Source of the DNA: Clostridia bacterium
GTDB lineage: Bacteria; Bacillota; Clostridia; Oscillospirales; CAG-272
Reading direction: 5' to 3'
Assembly (NCBI GenBank): GCA_017508465.1
Contig: JAFVYW010000034.1
Span: 1 to 37,193 of the forward strand
Length of the DNA stretch: 37,193 nt
Under the pieces are notes generated by a model. That model was not told the origin of the DNA, made no database searches, and saw nothing but the letters and a program-made list of their open reading frames with translations. Positions 10,093 to 18,494 of the stretch are shown piece by piece (position 1 is the first letter of the stretch; every line of letters starts with the position of its first letter). Made by a program: the position numbers and the translations under genes.

Positions 10093-10824
10093 TTATTTGT
10101 GCGCCATGCGTACGGCGGTATGAAGAGCAATCTCCATCATCTCGGTGAAGGAGGTCTGTCTCGCATCCGCATCGAGCGCTTCGCCTCGGATAATGTGGTC
10201 GGATATGGTGCAGATGGCAAGTGCGCGTTTGCCGAGGTAGGCAGCATTCATATACAGACCTGCCGCTTCCATCTCAACGCCAAGCACGCCCATTCTCTTC
10301 CATTTTTCGTTGAAGGTGGGATTTGCGTTATAGAACACATCGCTCGAGAGCAGGTTGCCTACCTTGTATCTCGCACCGATTTTTTCGGTCTCTTCGATAG
10401 CAACGCGCATCAGGTCATAGTTCGCAATAGGCGCAAAGGTACCATCGAGGTCATATTGTGAAGCAAAACGGGAGGTGGTGGAGGCGCCCATGCCGATGAC
10501 GATATCGCGGAGCTGAAGCTCGTCTGCAAGGCCTCCTGCCGAGCCTACGCGGATGATGTTGTCCACATCGAAGAACTTGAAGAGCTCGTACGAGTAAATA
10601 CCAATCGAGGGGATACCCATACCGCTCGCCATAACGGAGACGAACTCACCATCATAGGTACCAGTGTAGCCCTGAATGCCACGCACATTGTTCACAAGAC
10701 GCGCATCCTTGAGGAAGGTTTCTGCGATGAATTTTGCGCGGAGAGGATCTCCGGGCATCAGTACGGTTTTTGCGAAATCCGCAGGGGTGGCTTTGATATG
10801 TGGGGTGTGAAATTTTGTGCTCAT
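10093..10824 (-). CDS. deoD: Purine-nucleoside phosphorylase, DeoD type
   Basis: Phosphorolysis of purine (deoxy)nucleosides to the free base and pentose-1-phosphate. The 243 residues fit the hexameric DeoD class: PGDPLRAKFIAETFL near residue 25, VRGIQGYTGTYDG, a phosphate-binding GMGIPSIGIYSYEL, EMEAAGLY near residue 185, and a C-terminal ISDHI with the catalytic Asp. The ATG at 10824 (MSTKFHTPHI) is the family-like start. GGAAGG lies about 11 bases upstream, inside the 3' end of deoC, whose stop is 4 bases away, so coupling is likely. Confidence 0.96.
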   Translation of the reverse strand: MSTKFHTPHIKATPADFAKTVLMPGDPLRAKFIAETFLKDARLVNNVRGIQGYTGTYDGEFVSVMASGMGIPSIGIYSYELFKFFDVDNIIRVGSAGGLADELQLRDIVIGMGASTTSRFASQYDLDGTFAPIANYDLMRVAIEETEKIGARYKVGNLLSSDVFYNANPTFNEKWKRMGVLGVEMEAAGLYMNAAYLGKRALAICTISDHIIRGEALDADARQTSFTEMMEIALHTAVRMAHK

Positions 10825-10828
10825 GGTT

Positions 10829-11497
10829 TTAATATCCTTCCGAAACTTTTTGATTTTTTGCAATTTTGACAATACGGCTCGTGCCAAGACGGCTCGCGCC
10901 ACGGGCAATCATACCCTCCGCATCTTCAAGCGAGGCGATACCACCTGCCGCTTTGATCTGTACGCCCTCGCCTACATGCGCGGCGAAGAGCTCGATGTCA
11001 GCAAAGGTAGCGCCACCGGTGGAAAATCCTGTCGATGTCTTGATAAAGTCCGCACCTGCGCGGGTGACAATGTGGCACATTTCGACCTTTTCCTCATCTG
11101 TGAGCAGGCAGGTCTCAATAATGACCTTCAGTATTTTATCGCCACACGCCGCTTTGATCTCGCGGATTTCCTCTTCGACCTCGGTGTATTTTTTGTCTTT
11201 CAGCATACCGATATTGATAACCATATCGATTTCGTCCGCGCCGTTTTCAATGGCATCTCTTGTTTCAAATACCTTTGTTTTTGTTGTCATATTACCGTAC
11301 GGAAAGCCGATAACGGTACAGATTTTCAGTTTGTCACCGACATATTCCTTCGCTTGTCTGACATAGCATGGGGGAATGCAGACCGAGGCGGTGCCAAAAC
11401 GGATGCCGTCATCGCATACTGCACGGATTTCATCCCAGGTTGCACCCTGGAGCAGGAGGGTGTGATCACATCTTTGTAAGATTTCTTCAAGTTTCAT
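10829..11497 (-). CDS. deoC: Deoxyribose-phosphate aldolase
   Basis: Cleaves 2-deoxyribose-5-phosphate to glyceraldehyde-3-phosphate and acetaldehyde, the last catabolic step. It has 222 residues, a TIM barrel of the class I aldolases. The Schiff-base lysine is in DFIKTSTGF near residue 160; other landmarks are CDHTLL at the N-terminus, TVIGFPYG near residue 65, EIDMVINIG and IKAAGGI near residue 190. AAAGGAG lies upstream of the ATG at 11497. Confidence 0.97.
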   Translation of the reverse strand: MKLEEILQRCDHTLLLQGATWDEIRAVCDDGIRFGTASVCIPPCYVRQAKEYVGDKLKICTVIGFPYGNMTTKTKVFETRDAIENGADEIDMVINIGMLKDKKYTEVEEEIREIKAACGDKILKVIIETCLLTDEEKVEMCHIVTRAGADFIKTSTGFSTGGATFADIELFAAHVGEGVQIKAAGGIASLEDAEGMIARGASRLGTSRIVKIAKNQKVSEGY

Positions 11498-11522
11498 ATC
11501 GTTTCTCCTTTATAGAGCATTT

Positions 11523-12122
11523 TTACAGGGGGAATATAATTTCGTTCTTTTCCTGTCTGACGCGGTCGAGCCAGCAGGCGTGGCACATTGCAATATAGCA
11601 ATCGTTGCCACCGAGAACAATCTGCGAGCCTTCGGTAACGATGCGTCCGCTTCCGTCGATACGCGCGTTGACAATCGCCTTGCGACCGCAGGCGCATATG
11701 GTCTTGATTTCCTCAATGGAATCCGCGACCTCGACCAGACGACGCGAGCCCGGGAAGAGCCTCGTCAGAAAGTCGGTACGCAGACCGAAGCAGAGAACGG
11801 GAATATCGTAATCGTTGACAATCTCACGCAGGTGGTCAATCTGGTCGGGGGTGAAGAACTGGCATTCGTCACCGATGATAACATCTACCCGCTCTTCCAG
11901 ATGACGGAAAACATCGATGATATTTTCCTCGGGCGTAATGACGCGGCATTTCGCTTCCAGCCCGATGCGTGAGCGGATGATATCGGCGCCGTCGCGGTCA
12001 TCAATGGACGGTTTGATAAGCCAGACACGCATACCGCGTTCCTCATAATTGAATTTGGTGATGAGAGCCTGCGCCGTCTTGGACGAGCCCATCGCTCCGT
12101 ATTTGAAGTAAAGTTTTGACAT
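11523..12122 (-). CDS. tdk: Thymidine kinase (type II, zinc-binding)
   Basis: Phosphorylates thymidine to dTMP. The 199 residues match the TK1-like class: a P-loop variant GAMGSSKTAQ (residues 9-18), the DEXXF-type motif GDECQFF with the catalytic Glu, GLRTDFLTRLFPGS in place of the usual GLDxDF segment, and zinc cysteines in CACG and CHAC. It is the first gene of the nucleoside operon. The ATG at 12122 has only a weak ribosome site; a GGAAGG lies further up, about 22 bases away. Confidence 0.96.
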   Translation of the reverse strand: MSKLYFKYGAMGSSKTAQALITKFNYEERGMRVWLIKPSIDDRDGADIIRSRIGLEAKCRVITPEENIIDVFRHLEERVDVIIGDECQFFTPDQIDHLREIVNDYDIPVLCFGLRTDFLTRLFPGSRRLVEVADSIEEIKTICACGRKAIVNARIDGSGRIVTEGSQIVLGGNDCYIAMCHACWLDRVRQEKNEIIFPL

Positions 12123-12163
12123 AGTATTGTTCGCCTGGGGGCTTCCTTCCCTATTATATCAAT

Positions 12164-12172
12164 ATTATAACA
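12164..12172 (-). promoter_or_regulatory. Extended -10 promoter of the tdk-deo-pdp-udk operon
   Basis: On the minus strand TGT-TATAAT is a perfect extended -10 element, with no convincing -35 hexamer. A second TATAAT lies a few bases downstream. The start of transcription would be about 35 bases before the tdk ATG. Confidence 0.55.
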
Positions 12173-12292
12173 TATTAAAAAATAAAAGGGAAGCACCTTT
12201 TTTCATTTTTGTTAGTTTGGGATAGAAAATTCGCCATATTTCACAAAAAAGCAAAAAAATCAAAAAAAGGGGTGGTATTTTTCTTCACTTTA

Positions 12293-12301
12293 TGTTACAA
12301 T
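12293..12301 (+). promoter_or_regulatory. Extended -10 promoter of topB
   Basis: TGT-TACAAT (TG at 12293-12294, hexamer 12296-12301) lies 32 bases before the topB start; no good -35 is seen. The tdk and topB promoters sit back to back in the AT-rich 211-base divergent gap, which otherwise holds only A/T runs and a weak 6-bp hairpin near 12178-12212. Confidence 0.5.
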
Positions 12302-12333
12302 GGTAGTATTCTGAAACGAAAGGAGAGAAAAGC

Positions 12334-14454
12334 GTGGTACTGATTATAGCGGAAAAGCCGAGCCTCGCGAGAAATATCTGTGCGGGCATTGGCGAGATGA
12401 AAAAGGAAAAAGGCTTTTTTGTCGGTCAGGGATATATTGTGACCTGGGCGTTTGGCCACCTGTTCTCTCTTTGCGATATTGAGCATTATAATCCTGCGCC
12501 CGAGGGTGCGAAGGGGTGGACGCTTCAGAATCTGCCCTGTTTCCCTGAAAAGTTCCAGTTTGAACTGCGTCGCGAGGGCGATAAGGTCGACGCTGGTGTG
12601 AAGGCGCAGTTCCATATTATCGAAACGCTTTGCAACCGCGCGGATGTCGACACCGTTGTCAATGCGGGAGACGCCGACCGCGAGGGTGAGATTATCGTCC
12701 GTCTGTGCGTTGAGCATGCGCTGAAAACGAAAAAACGCTTTCTCCGTCTCTGGCTTCCCGACCAGACACCCGAGACCGTCCGCCAGGCACTTTCGGAAAT
12801 GAAAGAAGAGAGCGAATATGACCTGCTCGCAGGAGAAGGTCTTGCCCGTACCTATATCGACTGGCTCTATGGTGTGAACCTTACGCGATACGCGACAATT
12901 CTTTCGGGTAATCTTCTGCGCGTAGGCCGGGTGATTGTTCCGATTGTGCGTGCGATTTACGAGAGGGATATGGAAATCCGCAACTTCAAGCCCGAGAACT
13001 ATTTTGTGATTGCAAGCGCGGAACTCACCCATGGAGAAAAGGTAGAGCTTACCTCGAAGAAGAAATTTAAAAACACCGAGGAGAGCGATGCGCTCGCCCT
13101 CGCCGAACTTTACAATGCGACGGGCGCTGTGGTGACCTCGGTCAGGAGCAAGCAGGATAAAATTTATCCAGGTAAGCTCTATTCGCTCTCGACCTTGCAG
13201 AATGTGCTTGGCAAAAAATACAAGATGTCAATGGCAGAAAGCCTTGCTATCATACAGAAACTTTACGAGGAAGGCTATCTTACCTATCCCCGTACCAACT
13301 CCGAGTACCTTGCTACCGCGGAGAAGGGCAAAATGCGCACCATTCTCCAGAATGTATCAAAACTGGGATACCCTGTGAAATTCAAGGACTCCAAGGCGAT
13401 TTTTGACGATTCCAAAATCGAATCGCACTCCGCCCTGACACCGACCTATAAAATTCCCGACAAAAATAAACTTTCCGAAAAGGAAATGCAGGTTTATTCG
13501 ACCGTTATGCGTCGTTTTGTGGCGGTATTCTGTGCCGAGGAATGTGTCGCACAGAAGAGTGAGATTCATATCAAGGTCGGTGAATACGAGGAATTTGTTC
13601 TCAAAGGCACTGTCATTCTCGAGCAGGGCTGGATGAAGTATGACGACGCGACAACAAAGGATAAAATCCTCCCGAACCTGGAAGAAGGTGAGAGCGTCAA
13701 CATCCATTTCAGACCACAGACGAAGCAAACCACCCCTCCGAAGCACTACACCATCGAGACGCTGAATAATTATCTGAAAAATCCCTTCAAGGACGATAAG
13801 GCGAAGGCGAAGGAGCTGGAAGAAAATGGTGAGGTGGACGATGCCGACGATTATCGTGCCATTTTTGAAGGACTTGAACTTGGTACAGAAGCGACCAGGA
13901 CGGGCATTATCGATAACGCGAAGAAGAGCGGCTATATCGCTCTCAAAAAAGATGTGTATACCATTCTCGAGGGTGGCGAGCGATTGATTGAAACGCTCGA
14001 GCGCCTGTCTATTGCGATGGATAAATATAAGACAAGCGAGCTTGGTAAAGCGCTCAAAGCGGTCTATCACGGACAGATGCGTGTGGACGAGGCGGTTGCT
14101 CTTGCCCAAAGTGAGATTGCCGCCGTATTTGCGCGGAGCGCGCCGCCCCCCGATATCATTCTGAATGAGGATACGGGAAAGCTCGGCGAAATTTTAGGGC
14201 CGTGTCCCAAATGCGGGCGTAATGTCATCCGCGGAAAAAATGCTTACGGTTGTATCGGTTATACCGAAGGCTGTGACTTCCGCATCGGTCTTTCCATCTG
14301 TCACCGTGATATTTCAAAGTACGAAATCATGCGCCTTCTCGCAACGCGCTCGACGGCGACCATCCGAGGCTTTCTCTCCAAGCGTACGGGAAAACGCTTC
14401 GATGGAAAGCTTGTCCTGAACGAGAAAAACGAAGTTGTGTTCTCCTTCCGATAG
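12334..14454 (+). CDS. topB: DNA topoisomerase III (type IA)
   Basis: Single-strand-passing topoisomerase that relaxes and decatenates DNA. It has 706 residues. The TOPRIM domain is visible at the N-terminus (IIAEKPSLA with Glu7, and NAGDADREGE near residue 110). The catalytic tyrosine is Tyr318 in TYPRTNS, and DNA-gate motifs follow (ATRTGIIDN near residue 525). The C-terminus carries one four-cysteine zinc-ribbon-like module (CPKCGRNVIRGKNAYGC and on). The start is GTG at 12334 with AAAGGAGA 6-8 bases upstream. The stop is TAG, which shows that TAG terminates translation in this genome. Confidence 0.96.
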   Translation: MVLIIAEKPSLARNICAGIGEMKKEKGFFVGQGYIVTWAFGHLFSLCDIEHYNPAPEGAKGWTLQNLPCFPEKFQFELRREGDKVDAGVKAQFHIIETLCNRADVDTVVNAGDADREGEIIVRLCVEHALKTKKRFLRLWLPDQTPETVRQALSEMKEESEYDLLAGEGLARTYIDWLYGVNLTRYATILSGNLLRVGRVIVPIVRAIYERDMEIRNFKPENYFVIASAELTHGEKVELTSKKKFKNTEESDALALAELYNATGAVVTSVRSKQDKIYPGKLYSLSTLQNVLGKKYKMSMAESLAIIQKLYEEGYLTYPRTNSEYLATAEKGKMRTILQNVSKLGYPVKFKDSKAIFDDSKIESHSALTPTYKIPDKNKLSEKEMQVYSTVMRRFVAVFCAEECVAQKSEIHIKVGEYEEFVLKGTVILEQGWMKYDDATTKDKILPNLEEGESVNIHFRPQTKQTTPPKHYTIETLNNYLKNPFKDDKAKAKELEENGEVDDADDYRAIFEGLELGTEATRTGIIDNAKKSGYIALKKDVYTILEGGERLIETLERLSIAMDKYKTSELGKALKAVYHGQMRVDEAVALAQSEIAAVFARSAPPPDIILNEDTGKLGEILGPCPKCGRNVIRGKNAYGCIGYTEGCDFRIGLSICHRDISKYEIMRLLATRSTATIRGFLSKRTGKRFDGKLVLNEKNEVVFSFR

Positions 14455-14501
14455 ATACCGTTTCTGAAGCGAGCGCTACGGTTCAAAACGGACCAAAAAT
14501 G

Positions 14502-14546
14502 AAAAACCTCCTCGGGCAGAATGAAAATCTCCCGCAGGAGTTTTTT
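14502..14546 (+). terminator. Terminator after topB
   Basis: The segment AAAACCTCCTCGGG pairs, with two compensating one-base bulges, with CCCGCAGGAGTTTT and is followed by a T-tract at 14541-14546. It lies about 50 bases after the topB stop. Confidence 0.7.
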
Positions 14547-14584
14547 GCAGTAACAAAAAATGGATGCCCTCATAGAATGTTAGT

Positions 14585-14613
14585 GTGTGGGGTAGCAGGA
14601 CGGCTGCCCGCAC
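14585..14613 (+). promoter_or_regulatory. Stable leader hairpin before the Cys-rich miniprotein
   Basis: GTGTGGGGTAGC (14585-14596) pairs with GCTGCCCGCAC (14603-14613) over 11 bp with a single bulged G and a 6-base loop. There is no T-tract, so it is not a terminator. It ends 18 bases before the AAAGG of the small gene at 14647. A regulatory role in the mRNA leader is an inference. Confidence 0.4.
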
Positions 14614-14646
14614 ATAGAACACTTCTCTCTGAAAGGTAAGACATAT

Positions 14647-14745
14647 ATGAATAGCAATTGCTTCTGCCGTATTTTCGACGATAACTGCACCTGGATTATC
14701 ATTCTCGCCATCATTGTTGTTTTTTGTTGCTGCTGCCACAACTAA
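14647..14745 (+). CDS. Cys-rich single-pass membrane miniprotein, 32 residues
   Basis: The ORF begins MNSNCFCRIFDDNC, continues into a hydrophobic helix (TWIIILAIIVVF, about residues 15-26) and ends CCCCHN. GAAAGG lies about 9 bases before the ATG at 14647; the stop TAA is at 14743-14745. Seven of 32 residues are cysteine, four of them consecutive next to the membrane, with Asp-Asp and His nearby, so metal binding, acylation or disulfide formation is possible. Small proteins of this kind (short head, one helix, Cys-rich tail) occur in Clostridia, but I know of no assigned function. It is flanked by hairpins at 14502-14546 and 14811-14858, which suggests its own small transcript. Confidence 0.6.
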   Translation: MNSNCFCRIFDDNCTWIIILAIIVVFCCCCHN

Positions 14746-14810
14746 TTCGTTTTTTGACACGGGATATACCCTCTTTCATATCCCATGCGTAAAATACTCC
14801 CTTTGATACA

Positions 14811-14858
14811 GAGCAAGACCGTCGGAAATTTTTTCGGCGGTCCTTGTTCTTTTTTCTT
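14811..14858 (+). terminator. Terminator after the Cys-rich miniprotein
   Basis: GCAAGACCGTCGG pairs imperfectly with CGGCGGTCCTTGT (centred on GACCG/CGGTC) around an A/T loop, followed by a T-run at 14850-14855. Just upstream, 14761-14784 forms a separate 7-bp hairpin (GGGATAT with ATATCCC) without a T-tract. Confidence 0.6.
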
Positions 14859-14898
14859 TCTCTGTGGCATAAACTGAAAACAAAAGGAGGGGTGTTTT

Positions 14899-15381
14899 AT
14901 GTTTATGTATACAGTTCGGGCGACGAGCCTTCGTTTCGCCCTTGTGCTTGTGCTGTCAGTAAGTGTCTTTCTTCTGGTATTGTTCTTTGGTGGCGGCGAG
15001 AGCGTGTACGCTATGGCGGATGGCGAGGTCATCCATTACAGTGGTGTAAGAACAAAGGAAGAGAGAATAGACTTTTTAAAACAGTTTGGCATCGAAGTGA
15101 AGGAGGAGAGCGAGCAGAGCGAGAACTTTACGGTTTCGGAAAGCCTCGACCGCGTTCTTCTTTCCTACAATGAGTTGCAGAAAAAGCAGGGGCTTGACCT
15201 TTCTAAATATACAGGAAAGCGCCTTGTGCGATACACCTATGAGGTCACAAATTGCGAGAGAGATGGCGCGGTGTATGTCAATCTGTTCATCTCCCGCGGA
15301 CGCGTGGTCGCAGGGGATGTGTCAGGCGAGGGCGACACGCCTTTTGTGATAGCCCTTTGTGATTTTGTCCCGAAAAATTAA
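14899..15381 (+). CDS. DUF4830 domain-containing membrane-anchored protein
   Basis: A 160-residue protein with an N-terminal hydrophobic segment (about residues 12-31, RFALVLVLSVSVFLLVLFF) acting as signal anchor or signal peptide. The extracytoplasmic domain resembles DUF4830: KEERIDFLKQFGIEV near residue 52, YNELQKKQGLDLSKYTGKRL near residue 90, and RYTYEV near residue 112 followed by YVNLFISRGRVVAGDVS. The molecular function of that family is unknown. AAAGGAGG lies 8 bases before the ATG. It is a single-gene unit between two hairpins. Confidence 0.8.
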   Translation: MFMYTVRATSLRFALVLVLSVSVFLLVLFFGGGESVYAMADGEVIHYSGVRTKEERIDFLKQFGIEVKEESEQSENFTVSESLDRVLLSYNELQKKQGLDLSKYTGKRLVRYTYEVTNCERDGAVYVNLFISRGRVVAGDVSGEGDTPFVIALCDFVPKN

Positions 15382-15382
15382 G

Positions 15383-15435
15383 AAAAAGAGAGAGCATTCT
15401 GACAGAGGATTCTGATCGGTTTGTTCTCTCTTTTA
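15383..15435. terminator. Bidirectional terminator between convergent genes
   Basis: AAAAAGAGAGAGCA (from about 15383) pairs with TGTTCTCTCTTTT (15422-15434) with one G-T type mismatch. A-run and T-run flank it on either side. It can end both the plus-strand DUF4830 gene and the minus-strand radical SAM operon that stops at 15445. Confidence 0.75.
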
Positions 15436-15444
15436 CTATGGATA

Positions 15445-16365
15445 TCAGTTGCTCTGATAAAAGCAACCCTGCGTGAGATTTTGGCGTTCGAGGGCATCGT
15501 AAATCTCGGATAAGGTAGCATTTTTGTCGCGATTCCATTCGGGCGCGACAAGCATCGATTTCACACAGTCGCCTGTAATACGATGCACGATAAGATCGGG
15601 GGGTAAGTGCGTCAGGATATAGACAACACGACGGACATATTCTTCTCGTGAGAGAGGGGTATATTCGCCTCTTTCATACATCTCGCAAAGTTTCGTATCA
15701 CGCATCACATAGACCGAGTGAATCTTGATGCCGGCGAGACGGAAGGTGTTGAGGTATGCAAGTGTGCGTTTTGTTCCCTCAAAATCCTCGTTGGGAAGTC
15801 CGACCATCATATGCGCGACAACGCCGATACCGTGGCGCGTAAGCATCTCATACGCTCGCCCGAACTCCTCGGTGCGATAGCCCCGATTACAGAATGCGGC
15901 GACATCATCGTCGATGGTTTGTAGTCCGAGTTCTACCCAGACATCCACCCGTGTCGAGATTTTTTCAAGCAGGACACAGATTTCTTCGCTGATACAATCG
16001 GGGCGTGTGCCTATGGCAAGTACCAGAACACGCTCGTCGGATATAGCGTCGAGATAGAGCCTTTCAAGAACCTCCACGGGGGCATATGTGCCTGTGAAAT
16101 TCTGAAAATAGGCGATAGCGCGTTTGACCTTCGGACGCGCAAGAAAGAAGTTTTTCAGTTGTCCCTGAATATCGACAAGCCCTTCGATATGGTCGCCTGC
16201 TCCTCGCGCACCACAGAAGATGCAACCTCCCACGCCTCGCGTCCCATCGCGGTTCGGACAGGTAAAGTTGCCGTCCAGACATATTTTTTCAAGGTTTCCT
16301 CCATAGGTTTTTCTCATATAGGAGGAGAAGTTATTGAAGCGCATTACTCTGTCTTTTGTAACCAT
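15445..16365 (-). CDS. TIGR01212-family radical SAM protein (YhcC-like)
   Basis: Putative radical S-adenosylmethionine enzyme of unknown reaction. The 306 residues include the family's long-spaced cluster motif: a Cys in KICLDGNFTCPNRDG, then GGCIFC, followed by the barrel motifs AYFQNFTGTYAP near residue 85, SIGTRPD-like AIGTRPDCIS, WVELGLQT and HMMVGLPNED. Two starts are possible, at 16365 and 16344 (MRFNNFS); neither has a strong ribosome site, and the second matches typical family N-termini better. It is the last gene of the 20157-15445 operon. Confidence 0.88.
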   Translation of the reverse strand: MVTKDRVMRFNNFSSYMRKTYGGNLEKICLDGNFTCPNRDGTRGVGGCIFCGARGAGDHIEGLVDIQGQLKNFFLARPKVKRAIAYFQNFTGTYAPVEVLERLYLDAISDERVLVLAIGTRPDCISEEICVLLEKISTRVDVWVELGLQTIDDDVAAFCNRGYRTEEFGRAYEMLTRHGIGVVAHMMVGLPNEDFEGTKRTLAYLNTFRLAGIKIHSVYVMRDTKLCEMYERGEYTPLSREEYVRRVVYILTHLPPDLIVHRITGDCVKSMLVAPEWNRDKNATLSEIYDALERQNLTQGCFYQSN

Positions 16366-16376
16366 AAGTTGTCAAA

Positions 16377-17006
16377 TTACAAGAAAATCTTGAAAATCGA
16401 TACGACGCCCTCACTCGCGAGCGTCATGATGACACAAGCGCCGAGAACGCCAAGGGTGACGGCGAGAAAACTTTGTTTCTTCGGGAAATCAAAAAGGGAT
16501 GCGACAAGAGAGCCTGTCCATGCACCTGTGCCGGGCAGGGGGATGAGGACGAAGAGAAGGAGCCCCAAAAATGCGCCCATAGACAGTTGCTTTTTCTTTT
16601 CAGGTACAATCGCTTCGTGCGCGACTTCTGCAGTGGCAGTTGGCTCGGGCATAATTGCTTCGGGCGCGGTTTCTTCACAAGCGCACACCTCAGGTGTGGC
16701 TTCTTCGCTTGTGGTTGTCCCGCTTTTTTCTTTCTTATCGTATTTTTGCATTCTGACAAGTCCTCGATTTGCTTTTTTCCGTATCCATTGAATGAGAGGA
16801 CGAAAGAGCTTTACGCGCTCGAGCAGGTCAAGGATTTTAGGAATGAAGAGCAGAATAAAGGGGACAGGCAACAGGTTGCCAAGCACCGCGAGCGGTGCGT
16901 AAATATAAAATGGCAGACCGAGCGCCGCGCCGACGGGAACGGCACCGCGAAGCTCAATGATAGGAAGAATGGATATCAGAAAGACATACAGGGCTTTTTC
17001 CCACAT
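16377..17006 (-). CDS. COG2426 'small multidrug export' family membrane protein
   Basis: A 209-residue integral membrane protein. The N-terminal ILPIIELRGAVPVGAALGLP and the C-terminal LLLFVLIPLPGTGAWTGSLVASLF are the two re-entrant, symmetry-related motifs of this family. Between the two halves, about residues 88-138 are a low-complexity Ala/Pro/Glu/Thr-rich cytoplasmic stretch that is longer than usual. The export function in the family name is poorly documented. The ATG at 17006 is 1 base past the preceding stop, so translation is probably coupled. Confidence 0.82.
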   Translation of the reverse strand: MWEKALYVFLISILPIIELRGAVPVGAALGLPFYIYAPLAVLGNLLPVPFILLFIPKILDLLERVKLFRPLIQWIRKKANRGLVRMQKYDKKEKSGTTTSEEATPEVCACEETAPEAIMPEPTATAEVAHEAIVPEKKKQLSMGAFLGLLLFVLIPLPGTGAWTGSLVASLFDFPKKQSFLAVTLGVLGACVIMTLASEGVVSIFKIFL

Positions 17007-17007
17007 G

Positions 17008-17247
17008 TTATTTTTCTCCTTCTTTGTTTTCTTCCAGCGTGAAGCGTGATACTTCGCCCTCGCTTGTTATAACGGTTTCGAGCCACATGGAGCGTGGGCG
17101 CACCCATACCGTACCTTCTCCATACAGGGCGCGATAGACCACGAGGTCCTCGAGTGTTTCGCTATGCTTTGCCAGGGCAAGCACCTCGTAGCGGTTGCCC
17201 TTATAGTGACGCCACAGGGAGTGTGGCGTGATTTCTGTATTTTTCAT
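17008..17247 (-). CDS. DUF1653 domain protein
   Basis: A 79-residue cytoplasmic protein made almost wholly of one DUF1653 domain: LWRHYKGNRYEVLALAKHSE, then LEDLVVYRALYGEGTVWVRP. The pattern of a phosphate- or nucleotide-sized domain with 'RHYKG.YEV' and 'VVYRaLYG' is typical; the function is not known. Its start overlaps the stop of the metallophosphoesterase gene by 4 bases. Confidence 0.88.
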   Translation of the reverse strand: MKNTEITPHSLWRHYKGNRYEVLALAKHSETLEDLVVYRALYGEGTVWVRPRSMWLETVITSEGEVSRFTLEENKEGEK

Positions 17248-18491
17248 TTCAGTTCACTATCCGCCTTATCGTATACAATAAATTCGCCATAGGTGGCATC
17301 TGCGAGAGAGACATCCATGATGGTAACGCCTTTTTCATAAGGCACGCCATGCGCATCCTTCCACATTTCCTGATTGAAGTAGATGGCATCACTTACTCCA
17401 AGAAGGTCGGTGAGCCAGTTTGCTTTTTCAAAAAGAGGATAGGTGTGATATCCTGCGCATCTGCCATAGCAGAGATAAATATCACCATAGAAGCCACGCA
17501 GGGTGTTGGCGTGGTCATGACCGACGAACATCGCGGTGGTCGATCCGTATTGCCGAACGAGGTCATACAGGCCTGTATTTTCACCCTGGTAGTAAATGCC
17601 GACGGTATAGCCCTCGTCAATGCACTCTTCGGCATCCTTGTCATCCTCGCATACCGTGCCGTTTACATCGCGCACAGGGAGAAGAGATGTGATATCGACA
17701 GGAGAGTTTTCACCGAGATTTGCGTAATACATCGAGGCGAATTCCTGAATGGGAATGTGAAAGTAAAGCGAGGTCGCAATATCGGGGTTGAGGGATTGCA
17801 GACCATCGATTGCCCATTGGTAGAAGCCGAGCTGTGACGCGTCGAAATGGTCATAAATCCAGGACAGACCGCCGCCACCCTCGGGATACATACCCGAATC
17901 GAGCATAATGAGGGCATATGCGGGGACATCCTCGTCCGCGCGATAGACGGGGACAATAAAGTTCGACGCGCCCTTGACATCGGATGGACCAACATCGAAA
18001 AGGCAGTATTTATAATCTTTGAGCAGATTCCAGAGGGTGTATGCGCTGCTGTCAAATTCAAGATCATGGTTGCCCCATGTGAGCGTCCAGTATTGTTCGC
18101 GCTCTTCCATGAAGTTGGCAAAATATTTGTACGCATCGTAAGTGAAGAGGGACATCGTCAAGTCACCCGTCACCACACAGATATGGGGCTTTTGCGTTCG
18201 GATGGCACGGTCGATAAGATCCATCGTCTTTTTATCATGTGTCATGAAGCCGAACTTGATTTGCGGGTCGGCAATCTGCATGACGCGAAGGCTCTCACAC
18301 TCCTTGTCAATCGTGAGGGATGGAAAAAGGGAAAGGTCAAACGCTTGTCCCTCCATTTTGTAAGAGCCATAGGTGTCAGGCTCGTTTTTGTGAATCGCAA
18401 AGCGGATGAAATAGACGGCGAGTAAAATCAAAAGCACGGAAAGGATGCCAAGGAAGATTTTCAGTCCCGTGTGTCGCTTCATAACTCTCAT
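17244..18491 (-). CDS. Membrane-anchored calcineurin-like metallophosphoesterase
   Basis: A 415-residue protein with one N-terminal transmembrane helix (about residues 10-32) and an extracytoplasmic catalytic domain. Dimetal motifs are Asp75 (ADPQ, Gln in place of the usual His of DxH), GD at 109-110, GNHD at 140-143, His245 (YFHIP) and GHDH at 324-327. The arrangement resembles the Dcr2-like branch of the superfamily. Substrate unknown. The start at 18491 has GGAG 8 bases upstream, which favours it over the Met three codons later. It begins 3 bases after the HD gene. Confidence 0.88.
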   Translation of the reverse strand: MRVMKRHTGLKIFLGILSVLLILLAVYFIRFAIHKNEPDTYGSYKMEGQAFDLSLFPSLTIDKECESLRVMQIADPQIKFGFMTHDKKTMDLIDRAIRTQKPHICVVTGDLTMSLFTYDAYKYFANFMEEREQYWTLTWGNHDLEFDSSAYTLWNLLKDYKYCLFDVGPSDVKGASNFIVPVYRADEDVPAYALIMLDSGMYPEGGGGLSWIYDHFDASQLGFYQWAIDGLQSLNPDIATSLYFHIPIQEFASMYYANLGENSPVDITSLLPVRDVNGTVCEDDKDAEECIDEGYTVGIYYQGENTGLYDLVRQYGSTTAMFVGHDHANTLRGFYGDIYLCYGRCAGYHTYPLFEKANWLTDLLGVSDAIYFNQEMWKDAHGVPYEKGVTIMDVSLADATYGEFIVYDKADSELK

Positions 18492-18494
18492 ACA

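Noticed and set aside
12178..12212. Terminator in the tdk-topB gap
   Set aside because: Only a 6-bp AAAAGG/CCTTTT stem of low GC between two divergent promoters; no gene ends there.
12295..13032. 245-codon minus-strand open frame overlapping topB
   Set aside because: Shadow of the topB TOPRIM region; it would also run across the topB promoter.
14761..14784. GGGATAT/ATATCCC hairpin as a terminator or riboswitch
   Set aside because: No T-tract and no recognisable aptamer; it is too small to call.
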